Source: Gigaspora margarita
Lineage: Eukaryota; Glomeromycota; Glomeromycetes; Diversisporales; Gigasporaceae
Reading direction: 5' to 3'
NCBI GenBank assembly: GCA_009809945.1
Contig: WTPW01002048.1
Coordinates: 57,224 to 121,223 of the forward strand
DNA: 64,000 nt
A model generated the notes under the pieces. That model saw only the letters and a program-made list of their open reading frames with translations, made no database searches and was not told where the DNA came from. The translations under genes and the position numbers were made by a program. Numbering within the stretch: position 1 is the first letter of the stretch; every line of letters begins with the position of its first letter. Below are positions 21,735 through 33,134 of the stretch, one piece after another.

Positions 21735-22200
21735 TGTATTGTGTGTTATTGAAATAGTAAATAAAGTTTGTATCAAAATTTTTTACATAGTCCATAATAG
21801 AAATCATGATAATTTTAATATAAACTATCTTAACCTTAACCACATACTACAGTATGTATTTCACAGTAAGATTGAGATTAAGTTTTGTAACAAGTTTTTT
21901 TGTGATGATTTCAATGTAAACTATCTCAACCATGTACTGTGTTTACCAAAATGGTGAATACTGTAAGTTTTGTAACAGAATTTTCATGATATAATCACAT
22001 AATTCTAATATAAACTAAATTAACACATACTATAATACTAGAATAATGAGTTCTGTAACAGAATTTTTTGTAGTAACTTATATTAGAAATTATAATAAGT
22101 ACTAACGAATTTAATTGCATACTATATGTGCTGTAATAGTTTGTAAGATCTATTACAGTCGATTAAATAAACTGGGTAGCACATCACACTATCTATTACA
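21735..22200. repeat. Degenerate tandem repeat, unit about 100-120 bp
   Basis: Blocks of TAATATAAACTA..., ACATACTATA... and AGTTTTGTAACAGAATTTT recur at about 21800, 21920, 22005 and 22110. The forward frame at 21739-21957 is derived from these repeats and is not a gene. Confidence 0.5.
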
Positions 22201-22570
22201 CTAGTAGAATGGTAATGAAAAAAGAAAATCAGCATAACTATGCACTGTCACAATATACATAGGTGAAAATTAAGTACTGAATTCGTAGGACTTAAAATTA
22301 GAAAATTTTATAAAAATTAAATTGTTTTTTGTAATATTTATTTATAACTAATTAGTGCTATGGTAATTCTAGCTCAAATAATTAAAAGAATTTAAGAGCT
22401 TAGTATAGAGTTAATACCTCAATCCAGATATATTTTTTATATCCGGATTTATCTGGTTAAATCATAGTATGTATCTGGATATAAATTTAAATCTGGATTT
22501 ATCCAGATATAAAACCACTATGTCATGTTATATCACATGACATAGTATATATCAGGAATGATTATAGCCA
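22200..22570. repeat. AT-rich DNA with ATCCGGATTTATCTGG hairpin words
   Basis: Between 22415 and 22515, AATCCAGATAT, ATCCGGATTTATCTGG and CTGGATTTATCCAGATA form overlapping inverted repeats. No gene. A related TATCTGG region lies near 13160-13220. Confidence 0.4.
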
Positions 22571-23265
22571 GGGATGGGAAATAATATTGATTTGATTTTG
22601 CAAAAATATTGATTAATTTGGTTAAAAATATCAATTTATATTGATTTATATTGAATGAACCAATCAAAATACAGTATGTATATAATGTGATCAATAACAA
22701 AGACTTCAGCTTTTTCTGAAACTTTTGACACTTCAAGTTGTTCAAATTTCCAGAGTAGAATCATTACTCAAAAATTACTTCGAAGTAAAATTTTGTTTTG
22801 TCTAGTTAGGATTAGGGCCTTGTTACTAGGTTGGGTTAGAAGGTACTATATATATTCAAAATTTTGCAAGAACAATTTTTTACTAATGTGCAAAAGGCCC
22901 TTCATAGGCTAAAGTTTGAGCTATAACAGATAAGCGATTTTTGACAAAATGAATGTTTGTTTTGAATTTCTTGATTATAGTGATTTTAATCCAATTTTAA
23001 ATTTATATTCCTAGCCCAAATTATATCTAAATTTTGCCTAAAATTTGTAATATTACACAGCATTACAAATTGCAAAAATATTGATTTACCTATGAATTGG
23101 CCTAAAAATATCGTTTTATATATTATCGATACAAATTGATATTATTCTACATAGTAATACTAGTTGATAGTTAAAAAATCAACTCAAGTCGGTTAGTCGA
23201 CTTAGCCAAGTCAATTTTTGTAAAACCAACTTAACCAATAATTAAGGCTCCTTTCTATAATTGTA

Positions 23266-23415
23266 TTATATTGGTTATAGGTTCGGAATTTTATACAATA
23301 ACAATATAAGTATCCCAAAAAAACTGAAGAATTATTGGCATTATATTGGTCATAGGTTCTGAATTTTACCCAATGATGATATAAGCATCAAGAAAAGCAA
23401 GAGATTGTTCAGTAC
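23266..23415. repeat. 75-bp tandem duplication
   Basis: TTATATTGGTTATAGGTTC at 23266 and TTATATTGGTCATAGGTTC at 23341 start two 75-bp copies that share the segment ending ATATAAG(T/C)ATC. Non-coding. Confidence 0.65.
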
Positions 23416-23437
23416 ATTGCTATTGCCAATCACAAAG

Positions 23438-23619
23438 TAGGACCCCAAAATATACATAGATAGGTCAGGTTAATTATAGAGTTACTAAAAAAGGAAAGAA
23501 CTGCAGAAAAAACTTCAAAAATAAGCAAAAAAATTACTATAAATAGAAAAGATCTGCATAAAAAACCTCAAAAATAAGCAAACTCATACCTGACCTATCT
23601 ATGTATATTTCGGGGTCCT
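23438..23619. mobile_element. hAT-type MITE, 182 bp, exact duplication CACAAAGT
   Basis: Ends AGGACCCCAAAATATACAT and its mirror ATGTATATTTCGGGGTCCT, flanked by CACAAAGT at 23430-23437 and 23620-23627. Inside is a ~53-bp direct repeat ending CAAAAATAAGCAAA. The AGGACCCC terminus recurs in the element at 35442. Confidence 0.9.
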
Positions 23620-23877
23620 CACAAAGTCCTGAAAAAAACCAATCAATAGAATGTTTTTTTTTTACACTAGTATACACTCTACAAATAATATGATATTGCA
23701 AGATAAACACATTGGTTAATTAAATTACAAGACTATTACTTTTTCCATCAGTAGAATTTACAGATCAGAAATGCATTTTAATAAGACTATAATCAGCTCG
23801 ATATTTAATAAATTAAAAAGTTAAAAGTTTATTATAAGAATTAAATACATAATTAACTAAATGACTTACATCTAATT

Positions 23878-24118
23878 AGGCCATGCAAAGTTAATTTTCA
23901 TTTTGCATAACCTGCTGACCCAATTTTTTAAAAAAAATTTTTTTAAAAAATTCCTATTGTGCCAATTATTTCATTTTTGCCATTTGATTTTTTTTCTCCA
24001 GTGGTACCCAATGATGACCTTAATTTTCCATAATTACACAGTAGACAGAATAAAAAAAAGACAAAATTTTCTGATTCCATGTTATGCAAACCAAAGAATT
24101 AACTTTGTATAACTTTAG
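23878..24118. mobile_element. MITE of the GGCCATGCAAAGTTAATTTT family, copy A
   Basis: Begins TTAGGCCATGCAAAGTTAAT and ends near ATTAACTTTGTATAACTTTA. Related copies lie at 47334-47562 and 59068-59470. The forward frame at 23903-24112 lies wholly inside and is rejected. Confidence 0.6.
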
Positions 24119-24342
24119 ATATGAACATGAGTTAATTTAGACCATGTAAAGTTAATTTTAAAAAAAAAATCTGATCTGCCAACTGAAATTTTGAAATGAT
24201 TAGACTAGGATATTTTTTACATGACAATATCTTTAAAAAAAAAATTGACTTCGACTAAAAATTGAAATAATAATCGACTTAAATCAACTTAGTCAAGTCA
24301 AATTTTTAAGAATGACTTGGTTCACTAATTTTACGTCCCTGC

Positions 24343-24708
24343 CTATAGCTCTCTCACAAAATTTTTTACCCCACGTGATTTTAACCAATCAAAATTTAAG
24401 ATCAGGTGTAACGTAAAAATCAATGTGAACTCACTTTTTTACAAAAAAACAGGGATAGCTCTAAATTTTTATTAGGAAACCATCTACTGAGTCTAAGTAA
24501 AAAAGTTCCTTGTGAAATTTTACTAGTAGCCACTATATTCTTCCAACCCTAATCCTAACTATAACGCAGTTTTTTTAGCTTCAATTTTATGTGTAAGTTT
24601 TTTACTTAGAAAACAAAACACATTTGTTTTGACTATTATGTTGCACCTGATCCTAAATTTTGATTAGATAAAATCATGTGGGCATAAGGAGAGCTACCAC
24701 TAATTATA
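24343..24708. mobile_element. MITE with about 50-bp TAGCTCTC inverted ends
   Basis: Left TAGCTCTCTCAC ... AATCAAAATTTAAGATCAGG and right CCTGATCCTAAATTTTGATT ... GGAGAGCTA are reverse complements with few changes. The interior matches 10890-11170. No gene; target duplication unclear. Confidence 0.7.
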
Positions 24709-24712
24709 ATAC

Positions 24713-24862
24713 AACAGGGTGAAACCCGTGATGAAATAGTTACATTATTGATACAGATTTCTATCTAACTATTACCAAAATAGTACTCTAACCCTAATTA
24801 AGCTAAATCTGCATCAATTACGTGATCATCTTAGTGTGGGTTTCATCCTTTTGTATTATAAT
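24713..24862. mobile_element. Small MITE with TATAATACAACAGGGTGAAA ends
   Basis: About 30-bp terminal inverted repeats: TATAATACAACAGGGTGAAA on the left, TTTCATCCTTTTGTATTATA on the right. Interior AT-rich. Confidence 0.65.
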
Positions 24863-24869
24863 TATATCT

Positions 24870-25470
24870 GGTATTAACCTGTGAATACCTCTTCGAAATC
24901 GAGGCTAATGGAGCAACTATCGACAGAGAGTCAAGTGGGCACAGAGACAAGGAACTGTGCTATGGTTTATTATAGTTGTTAGGGAAGTGACAAAAATCAG
25001 ATGATTTTTTAGGGGGGAGGAGGTAAAAAAAGTTGAAATTATATATAAGAACCTAACTATATATATATTAAAGAAGAGGGAGGGGAGTATGCCTCTGATA
25101 AAAAATAATTAGGTGATTAATGACATGGCCCTTAGTATATAGACAAGCTAGAGGGTTTATATATCTATCATGATTTAGCAATTAGAAAGAGTGCGTAATA
25201 TAAATTATAGAATCAATTTTGTATGGTATAATATGTCTTTTATTAATAATAAAGAAGTGTGATAGCAAACATGCCTACAAAGTGGAGCAAAATTTGCCTG
25301 TATTTATAATAAAATATTCTATACTAAAAAAAATAGCATATCTGTTATAAATGTTCGATCACTCAGTTATACCTTTACTATGATTTCTATGATTTATAGT
25401 ATATCAATTTGATCTGTTAGAAATATCTGATCTAGTATAACTATCCAATCTATCAGAAACAGCGGATCTG
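24870..25470. repeat. No gene; copy of a repeat shared with the window's right edge
   Basis: 25060-25140 (ATTAAAGAAGAGGGAGGGG ... AATGACATGGCCCTTA) is the reverse complement of 63725-63800 with few changes, so both belong to one dispersed repeat family. The rest is AT-rich. Short repeats of a GATCTGNYNGAAAC type lie at 25415-25490. Confidence 0.55.
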
Positions 25471-25540
25471 CTTGAAACGGCAGATCTGACATTTTTGGTG
25501 CAGTAGTTCCATGAGCCGCGTGATGATTTAGTCAGGAGTA

Positions 25541-25920
25541 TCAGCAGGAGTAACACCAAATAGAGATGCTAACTCTAGCTTAGTATACATATTTTTTATA
25601 TTATTGATTGCAAATTCATTATTTGGTTCAATTTCTAATGACTTTGTTAAATCTGCCACAAATTTGATAAATTTCGCCTCTATTTCTTAGTGCTCACACA
25701 TTATTTGATTTAATACTTAGTGATAAAGTTAAATCTATAAGAGCTTTATCGTATCTTCCTGTCTTAAGATGTAACCACTCGATTTCTCAATGCAAGAGCA
25801 TTATTTTTTCAAATTTTTAATGATTTAGTTAAAACCTATAAATGCCTTTTCATATTTGTTTAACATAGATAAGTTTCTCCTCGATTATCCAGTATAAATG
25901 AATTATTAGAATCAATTTCT
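25541..25920 (-). pseudogene. TPR-repeat protein, C-terminal part of a split pseudogene
   Basis: Minus-strand translation begins EIDSNNSFILDNRGETYLC and later gives SLEIEPNNEFAINN, the L.KSLEIEPNN.FAL..RGETY pattern of the TPR/Sel1-like proteins expanded in Glomeromycotina. Several stops and shifts are present. It joins without loss to the fragment at 32607-33130 once the 6.7 kb insertion and one 10-base target copy are removed: ...LTKSLEID | SNNSFIL. The N-terminal domain that usually precedes the repeats is not found. Confidence 0.65.
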
Positions 25921-25988
25921 ATTATAGTAGTCTTATATTGGTATTATATATTAATGCATTCGGGTCTCCAATGTTACCCGAATGCATT
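25921..25988 (+). repeat. Left direct terminal repeat, 68 bp
   Basis: Starts ATTATAGTAGTCTTATATTG and ends with the hairpin arm ACCCGAATGCATT. Compared with the right copy it differs at three positions. Confidence 0.85.
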
Positions 25989-26074
25989 AACTCTAGCATA
26001 TATTACGTCATATATAAAAAAAACAGTTAAAGTCACGTTAAAGTCACGTTTCCCCTTTTTAAAAGTCCTATATA

Positions 26075-26245
26075 TAGAAGCTGCTTTTTTTGATGTGATA
26101 TCTATGTATAAATAGTACTTTAAAGCGTGATTTTTTAATTAGTAGCTGCTTTTTTTATTTAGTAACTGCTTTTTTGAAGTGATAAAATCGTGAAAAACAT
26201 AGTTTGCATTTACTAATATCAATTAGTGACTGCTTTTTCGACGCG
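26075..26245. repeat. TAGTAACTGCTTTTTT repeats
   Basis: Four copies of a GTAGCTGCTTTTTT-like word at about 26084, 26142, 26161 and 26226, near the left end of the 6.7 kb element. Role unknown. Confidence 0.5.
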
Positions 26246-27302
26246 GCCATTTTAATATCACTTAATTTAATTGATTGGTAGAAATTATTTAGAAAAAGTT
26301 AAATAAATTTTTTTTTTATTATTGAAAAAAAACCGAAGATATGATTTACGCAAAATTTTACTAATGAAATCAACTTTGAGGTAATAACAAAAGTTGCTCT
26401 TTGGACGAAAAAAATGCTAGTTTATTAAGACGGGTTTTATTGTTTACATAGTAAAAATTTTTGCTANGGTCAATATANGCTTCAAAACGTATCTAGANAA
26501 NGATTTGTAACAAAAAAAATGGACGTTTTGAATGAAAAAAGCCATTNTGAAATGAATACCNAACCAAATAANCTGAAAATCTATATTACACTCCTTCTCT
26601 GTATTATCTATCAACTTNNTTAAGCCGCAGTAATATGTTTCATTGTAACTATTTGTAGTCACTACTTTGATTTCGAATTTTTCGTCTACGTTTCATCACA
26701 AAATTAGCGAAAATTCGATTTTGAAAGCAAATCGTAAATCTTAGATTTCTCCACCAATATTAATCCGTTTTAGCTGAAATTTTAACTGTATACTAAGGAA
26801 TATCTGCTCTATAAACTTTATTATTAGCGTTTTTGAGGTTTTATTTTAAGAAATACCTTCTAGTATCGATTGAGTTAGAGCGAAAAATTTGAAAACGTGT
26901 CTATTCGAATTCATAGAAACTTTAATAATTTCATGAATATTCAACATTTTTTTATGAGAACAGAGATTCTATTAGATGAAACTATGCCCAAAAGTTTCAA
27001 TTAATAGACAAGTAATAATATCTTAATAAAAATTTTCTGAAATTTGATTCGTATAATTTTTTTTTAAAAAAAAATTTCTTTAGGAGAAAACAATTTGATG
27101 ATCGATTTATCCTATAAGGAAATTTTGTCCGGTATGGTAATTTGGCTTACAATTTGGAATCAGGTAAATGTTATGAATATCGATTTGTCCAATATAGAAA
27201 TTTTTAAAATAAATTTTTTTTAGCTTTGTTTCTATTTTAAGTTACAACCATTTGATTGGATAAAAAAAATATAAAAGACTAGCAGATAAAAAAAAATTGC
27301 AG

Positions 27303-27609
27303 TTAATGGGCGGATCTCAATTTTATCATAATTGTGCAACGAGTTTTCACTGTATCCCCTGTAAATTAAAATTTAAATGCAAAAAAACTTTATCAAAAAA
27401 AGGTATTATGAGTTTATTTATTTATTTAATTTATTAATTTATTATTAAATTAATGTTTATTTTTAATAGATAAAGAAGAACAGAATTATCAAAAAGATTT
27501 ATTAAATAAAAAACAAAGACTTGAAGAAAATGATTATCAAAAAGATATGGATTTTGAGACTGATAAAGAAGAGATTGAAAAAGAATTGAATAAACTATTA
27601 ACGGAATAG
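27303..27609 (+). CDS. Cys/His-rich small protein, last two exons
   Basis: Exon 27303-27402 and exon 27470-27609 join across a 67-base GT-AG intron in phase 1. Translation runs GGSQFYHNCATSFHCIPCKL, then NKKQRLEENDYQ and ends EKELNKLLTE-stop. The HNC-x5-HC-x2-C cluster could bind a metal; the C-terminal half is a charged helix. Upstream exons were not found. A paralogous Cys/His exon lies at 31226-31306. Family unknown to me. Being inside the direct-repeat element suggests that it is element-encoded. Confidence 0.45.
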
Positions 27610-28089
27610 ATTTTTTTAAAAAAATTTAATATATATTTTGAATATAAAATTATTGGTTTTATATAAATTAATGTTTTTTTTTGAAAATTGTAAAAAAAAA
27701 TAAAATAAAATAAAATTAAAATAGAAAAATATATGTCTAATTGAATAAAAAATATTTTTTTTTAATAATAAAATTATCAATTTTAACAAATTTTAATATA
27801 ATTTTTTATATTAAAAAAGCAGAATATCTTTTTTATTTTTTTTTTTAATTGTTATAATTTTTTTTAATTTCTATTTTAAGAATGAAGTTGCCGATATCTT
27901 AAATTTTTAGATATTTATTTCTAAATTAACATAATATAAATTAGTTTTTTTATTTAATTATATTTAAATATAAAAGTTTATTTATTTATTTATTATTTAT
28001 TTTTTTTATTTTTTTTAACTATTATTATTTCAATTTTTTTTCTTCCCGCCATTAATTTCACTTGTTAAAGAACAAAATAATTTTTAGTA

Positions 28090-28470
28090 AATTATATTTA
28101 TTTAAAATTTGAGATATCAATGATCCTGATCTTCATGAAATAGGATTAAGTATATTTTATATTACTGCAAAAGATGTCAAATAAAGGAGAGAAATCAAAT
28201 TTACATCAAGTATAATAAAATGTTAAACTTTATTCAAATAGAAAAATTTTCAAATAAATATTTAATTTATTTAGCAAAAAAAATTGCATGTAATAGAATT
28301 GAAATATATTATTCTTTGGTACAAAGAAAGGGGCAAATTAAACAATATAGCCTTTTTTTTGGCTGGCCAGAACCCAAATGCATTAATATTATGTCATAAG
28401 GTAAATGATCTACAAAAAATATCCAAGAACAGGAGTATAGCGGCCAGATTTTTATCTGTCACCTAATATA
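28090..28470 (+). pseudogene. Coding-like relic, unknown family
   Basis: Two segments look protein-like but are in different frames: NDPDLHEIGLSIFYITAKDV near 28115-28180 and KIACNRIEIYYSLVQRKGQI then QYSLFFGWPEPKCINIM near 28277-28398. A long ATG-starting frame over 28284-28466 is in a third frame and less convincing. I do not recognise a domain. Confidence 0.3.
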
Positions 28471-31225
28471 AATAATATTGTAAAACGNGATTGAAGCNTG
28501 ACTTGATAATATGTAAACCATCGGTTTTCTGNCCACTTGATCNACAAAGAGGCGACAAATAAATTAGTAATAAATTTATTAAAAGGTGTGATACGGTTTG
28601 ATCGGTTTTCTGGCCATTTGATCAACATTCATAATTAGTTAATTAGTGGCCAGATTTTTGAAAAGTAATGAATAAGTTATTAAGAAAGATTAGATCACGT
28701 TTTTAAATTGAATTTCAAAACTGCCGTCAAATGAAAAAATGCGGTTTATGAGAAATTTTATTAAGACAATTGATTTAGAGTTATTAACAAAAGTTGTTCT
28801 TTGAGCAAAAAAATGGTAGTTTCTTAAGACCAGTTTTAATGTCTTATTATTATAATTTTTTGATACGATCAAAAAACATATCAAAACGTATCTAAAAGAA
28901 CGATTTGCAAGGAAAAAATGGGCCGTCAAACGAAAAAAAGCGTTTTATGAGAAATTTTATTAAGACAATTGATTTAGAGTTACTAACAAAAGTTGTTCTT
29001 TGGCTCAAAAAAATGCTAGTTTCTTAAGGCCAGTTTTACAATTTTAATAATAACAATTTTCGCTATGGACAAAAAACTATCGAAACGTATGCGAAAAACA
29101 ATAATAAAGAGTAGTGCTTCATCAAAATTTGGTAGATTTTAGTAAATATTCATCCGTTTGACCTGAAATTTGACATACAAACTAATAAAAGTCATCTCTA
29201 CCAACTTTATTAAGCTCGTATTGTAAGTTTCATTTAAACAAAATGCTTTATTTGATAAATTTCATTTTTTAATATATAAGAAAAGAGAATTTTCACAAAA
29301 GATAAATGAAAAAAAATAATAACTCTATGAATATTCGTCCAAAATATATCAAATTTCACAGGCAAAATTGTATGACAATATTTTATTTGCTTGTGAAATT
29401 TGAACATATATTATTATGTAGGCTAAAAAAATCAAGGGTGTGATGGTGAATTTTTTATACCTTTTCATCAAAATTTTCGTATCTGAAAACAATATGAAAA
29501 AAATTCATCAATTCGTCAATATTGAAGCTAGAGACCTGAAATTTTCAGTGTGAATAGATTAATGCCTTACCAACCAACTCTAGTAATGAAAGTTCTTACG
29601 GTTCATTTCACCAAAGTCTTCGAAAATACGTTTTTCTTCAAAAGAAAATTTGCAAAAACGTCAACGTCTAATTTTTACAAAAATCGTCATAACTTCATGA
29701 GTTTTTATCCGTTTTACTTCAAATTTGAGATTCGAGTAGTCCTACATTTACTCTAGAAGCGTTGTTAGAAGAAGTTTTNTGTTAGCATAGTGAAATTTTT
29801 CATAAATCATCGTCGAATATTGACAATAAAAGTTGGAAAATTTTTGCAAGGGTTTTCCCCCTATTTTCATTTTTAATATAAAAAAAACAAAAAAAATATA
29901 CTTAACCTTTATGGCGTTCTGAATGTTATTTGTTTAATAAATGTTTTTTGTTTAAAAAAAAATTTTGTATAAACTTTAAAAGTTTTACAAAAACGAGAAA
30001 AAAAAAAAATGAATTTAAATTCTGTAACCTCATAGGGAGTCCGTCCAAAATTAATTGGACCCAAAGAATCTTATAAGATTCCAAGGACTTACAAGGATNA
30101 AAAACCAGTAGTCTTAAGAAGATGGTACTCTGTCACATTCGTACAGGCCAGAGCTTCTCAGAGGATTTACTATTTTTCACTACCCTGTCTTCAGTTAACG
30201 TGGCCTTTAAATTCAACTATATATGTGAAAACAAGTTACAACATATATAGCTCAAGAAAAAAGACTATGTATTGTTTGTTTTTTTTAAAAAAAAAAAGTT
30301 TCTTAAAAATACTACAACGAAAAAAAAAGATTAAAAGAAAAAAAAAAACATCAATATTAGTTACCTTTTTGATATCATAATAATAAAATACGAAAAAAAG
30401 CCGACAGTATAATTTAAGCGAAATTTTATTATAATAATCGACTTTGAGTCATTAACAAAAGTTGTTCTTTGGCTCAAAAAAATGCTAGTTTCTTAAGACC
30501 AGTTTTATAATTTTATTAATAAAATTTTTCCCTATGGGCAAAAAACGTATTGAAACGTATGTAAAATATCAAAAAAAAAGATAAAAAAAAAATAAAAAAA
30601 TTTATTAAACCCGTTTGATACATATTTTGCTGTATGTCATAAATATATATTGTATAAAATGTAAAAAAAAAACTTAAAAAAAAAGCCATTTACACTATTT
30701 TATTCGACATTTTCACTTTATTTGAAATTAGGAATTTTTGTCCAACATAGCAATTTGGCTTAAATATTACGAATATCAGTTTGTCTAATTAGGAATTTTT
30801 GTCCAATATAATAACTTGGCTTATAATCTAAGAATGTGTAAATAAATTAAATTTTAATAATAATTTAAAGAGTATTTCTAAATTTAATAAGAACTTTCCG
30901 ATATCTAAATCATGATTTAAATTTATATTTATTTTTTTTTTTTGGTTTAAATTTTCTTTATTTAATTGATATATATCTTTACTTAGTTTTATAAGCTCAT
31001 CATTTTGTCATTAATAATATCTTGATGATGAATAATTTTTTTTTTTAGTTCTTACATAATAAATATTTTAAACAAATATCTATGACAAATTGGATTATTA
31101 TCACATTTTTTTTTAGATACCGACATTCATTGCATGCGATTGTAGTTCTTTTTTTTATATATAGTCATTTTGATTGGTTAATAAAATTATATAAGTAAAT
31201 TTGTACCAACAAGATTTTTAATAAA

Positions 31226-31306
31226 TAGGTATTGGTCAAAAATTTTGTCACAATTGTACAACTAGTTTTTATTGTATTCCACATAAAAAAAATCATATGT
31301 AAAAAA
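31226..31306 (+). pseudogene. Second copy of the Cys/His exon
   Basis: Translation GIGQKFCHNCTTSFYCIPHK closely parallels the exon at 27303 (FYHNCATSFHCIPCK). A frameshift follows in an A-rich run. It indicates a duplicated gene or exon inside the 6.7 kb element. Confidence 0.45.
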
Positions 31307-31866
31307 AATTTATCAAAAAAAAGGTACCAAATAAATAAAGTGATTGGTCAAAATTTAATAAACTCAAATTTTTGCAAAAGAAACTCATATAGATTTACAT
31401 GTGATTGTAACTAATTAAATTTAAATTTCTATTAAAAGAATCATATGATTTATCAATTACTTTATTTGGTAAAATTATTGAATGTAAAGTTTAAATTTAA
31501 ATTAAATAATAAGAATGCAAATATAAATAAATAAGCAACAATATAATTAGCTATTAGCTAAAACAGAAACAGATGAATTAGATAATTTGATGATTATTAT
31601 ATCTAAAAATAGATACAGACAAAGTAATACACAAATTCTAATCTATTATTGTACTATAAATCATTTGTACATTTAATAGTATCTGTTTTTCTAGTTTAGC
31701 AAACAAATTCAAAATTGCCTATTGGCAATTTTGCCACATGATCTTTGGCCAAGTAGGATGAGAGGATGGCCAGTCACCACGACTGCCAGGTGGAGCCTGC
31801 CCAAACAGCGAGTTTGGGTAATCTATAAATAAATACAAATAACTATTTATTTTTTAAAACTAAAAG

Positions 31867-32121
31867 ATGTCTGATTAACTGTTAACTGATGGTGAACTTT
31901 TAAAAGATAAATATTATAAGTTGCTACAAGATACACAAGACATTACTCAGCAAAATATTGCTTTACTTCAAGATAAGAATGATTTGAACCAAGCAAATAC
32001 TGCATTACAATCAAGAGTTAAAGAATTGATGAATGAATTAGAACAATCAACCAAAACAATTGAAAAGTTAACAAAATCAAATAATGCATTCAAGATTGTT
32101 TTATCAGTAATTAAATTTTAA
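31867..32121 (+). pseudogene. Coiled-coil protein start, one in-frame stop
   Basis: ATG at 31867 gives MSD, a TAA codon, then a continuous frame LLTDGELLKDKYYKLLQDTQ ... QSRVKELMNELEQSTKTIEK ... to a stop at 32119-32121. Heptad-like spacing of Leu/Ile suggests a coiled coil. The single early stop may be decay, or translation may start at a later codon. It overlaps tail to tail by 11 bp with the minus-strand zinc-finger frame. Confidence 0.45.
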
Positions 32122-32437
32122 AATTAGTATCTATCTTTAATGATAAAAGCATGTATCTATAAATGGATGAAACTAAAAGTTTAGTTGTATAAATAGACTG
32201 AATTAGTTGTTCTTCTTCAGTAAGGGTAATAACATTTTGCATTAAAGGTTTTTTGTAAGGTTTGGCATTTAAAACTTTTAGTTTTAAAAAAATATCATTA
32301 TGATAGTTTTTATAGTGTTGTATAATGCATCATTGTTTATCTTTAGGGTTACAAAACTTATAAGAACAATTTTCTTGCAAACAAGAAATAGACCCATTAA
32401 TTTCAATTTTATAAAGGTTTGATTGGTTTAAACTCAT
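32111..32437 (-). pseudogene. C2H2/BED-like zinc-finger protein, one in-frame TGA
   Basis: Starts MSLNQSNLYKIEINGS, then SCLQENCSYKFCNPKDKQ, a TGA, CIIQHYKNYHNDIFLKLK and a conserved-looking tail to a stop at 32111. The C-x4-C ... H-x4-H pattern fits a BED/C2H2 finger of the kind found in transposon-encoded proteins. The TGA lies inside the finger. It sits 100 bp from the right terminal repeat, so it is probably part of the element's own machinery. Confidence 0.5.
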
Positions 32438-32538
32438 TTTTTAATCAGTTTTATGCATTCGTATTCAAATTGCTTGAATACACAAATAGGGTTTTAGGCT
32501 TTTTATACTTTTTAAAAATTTTTTACTGCGCTGCATTT

Positions 32539-32606
32539 ATTATAGTAGTCTTATATTGGTATTATATATTAAAGCATTCGGGTCTTCAATGTTACCTGAA
32601 TGCATT
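32539..32606 (+). repeat. Right direct terminal repeat, 68 bp
   Basis: Starts ATTATAGTAGTCTTATATTG, ends ACCTGAATGCATT. It abuts the right target copy ATCAATTTCT (32607-32616). Confidence 0.85.
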
Positions 32607-33130
32607 ATCAATTTCTAATGACTTGGTCAAATCTTTAAGTGCCTCATTGTATTTACCTAGCTTACAATGAATTCCTCCTCGACCTCTTAATGAAAAAATA
32701 TTATTTGGTTCAATTTTGAATGATTTAGTTAAATTTGAGAATGCTTCATGAAGTTTGTCTATATAATGATGGATTGCACCTCGATTCCTTAATGCCAATG
32801 CATTATCTGGTTCAATTTCTAATGAATAATTAAATCCACAAGTGTTTCCTAATACTTGGCCATTTTACGATAAGTTTCTCCTCGATTTCTTAAAGCAAAC
32901 ATGTCATTTGGTTTGAACTTTAATGATCTACATTGACAAGTGCTTCTTCACATCTAACAATCATAAGATATGTTGCTCTGGGATATTTTAATGCAGATGC
33001 ATCATCTGGTTAAATTTACAATAAATTATTTAAACACTCAAGCACTTCATTAAATTTTTTTGAGAGATTGATCTGGTGCTATAAATTTTAAAATAATTTT
33101 ATTCCATAATGTAGGATCAAGAATTTTATT
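32607..33130 (-). pseudogene. TPR-repeat protein, upstream part of the split pseudogene
   Basis: From 32798 down the minus strand reads MALRNRGAIHHYIDKLHEAF ... NNIFSLRGRGGIHCKLGKYN ... LTKSLEID, two TPR units. Further upstream (to about 33130) repeats are recognisable between stop codons, ending near a KILDPTLWNKI-like segment. It is continued at 25920 on the other side of the 6.7 kb element. Confidence 0.7.
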
Positions 33131-33134
33131 AAAA

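Larger units (their letters stand above)
22572..24348. mobile_element. Possible 1.8 kb element with GCAGGGAYG ends
   Basis: Left ATAGCCAGGGATGGGAAA and right end TTTTACGTCCCTGCCTATAG are imperfect reverse complements. Inside each end are ATATTGATTTA and AAGTCGACTTAG words. A target duplication is not clear, so the call is tentative. It contains the tandem repeat at 23266 and the MITEs at 23438 and 23878. Confidence 0.35.
26365..30565. repeat. Four dispersed direct copies of a ~150-bp block in the 6.7 kb element
   Basis: Copies at about 26365-26500, 28740-28905, 28925-29095 and 30405-30560 share AACAAAAGTTGTTCTTTGG, AAAAATGCTAGTTTCTTAAG and a later CGAAACGTAT word. The two middle copies are adjacent. 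They do not code. Ns at 26467-26620 fall in the first copy. A separate TCGGTTTTCTGGCCATTTG word is duplicated at 28520 and 28600. Confidence 0.6.
25921..32606. mobile_element. 6686-bp element with 68-bp direct terminal repeats and 10-bp target duplication
   Basis: The first 68 bases (25921-25988) recur as the last 68 (32539-32606) in direct orientation with three substitutions (65/68 identical). Each copy ends in a 13-bp-stem hairpin (AATGCATTCGGGT / ACCCGAATGCATT, 10-base loop). The whole is bracketed by ATCAATTTCT at 25911-25920 and 32607-32616, and the insertion splits a TPR pseudogene in frame. No LTR-type TG..CA ends, primer-binding site, integrase or RT was seen. Inside are repeated non-coding blocks and fragments of at least three small proteins. 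No transposon class that I know fits all of these features. Confidence 0.7.

Noticed and set aside
25911..32616. Simple tandem duplication of the TPR gene as explanation for the direct repeats
   Set aside because: The repeated 68 bp is not TPR sequence, and the TPR frame continues across the insertion with only a 10-base overlap.
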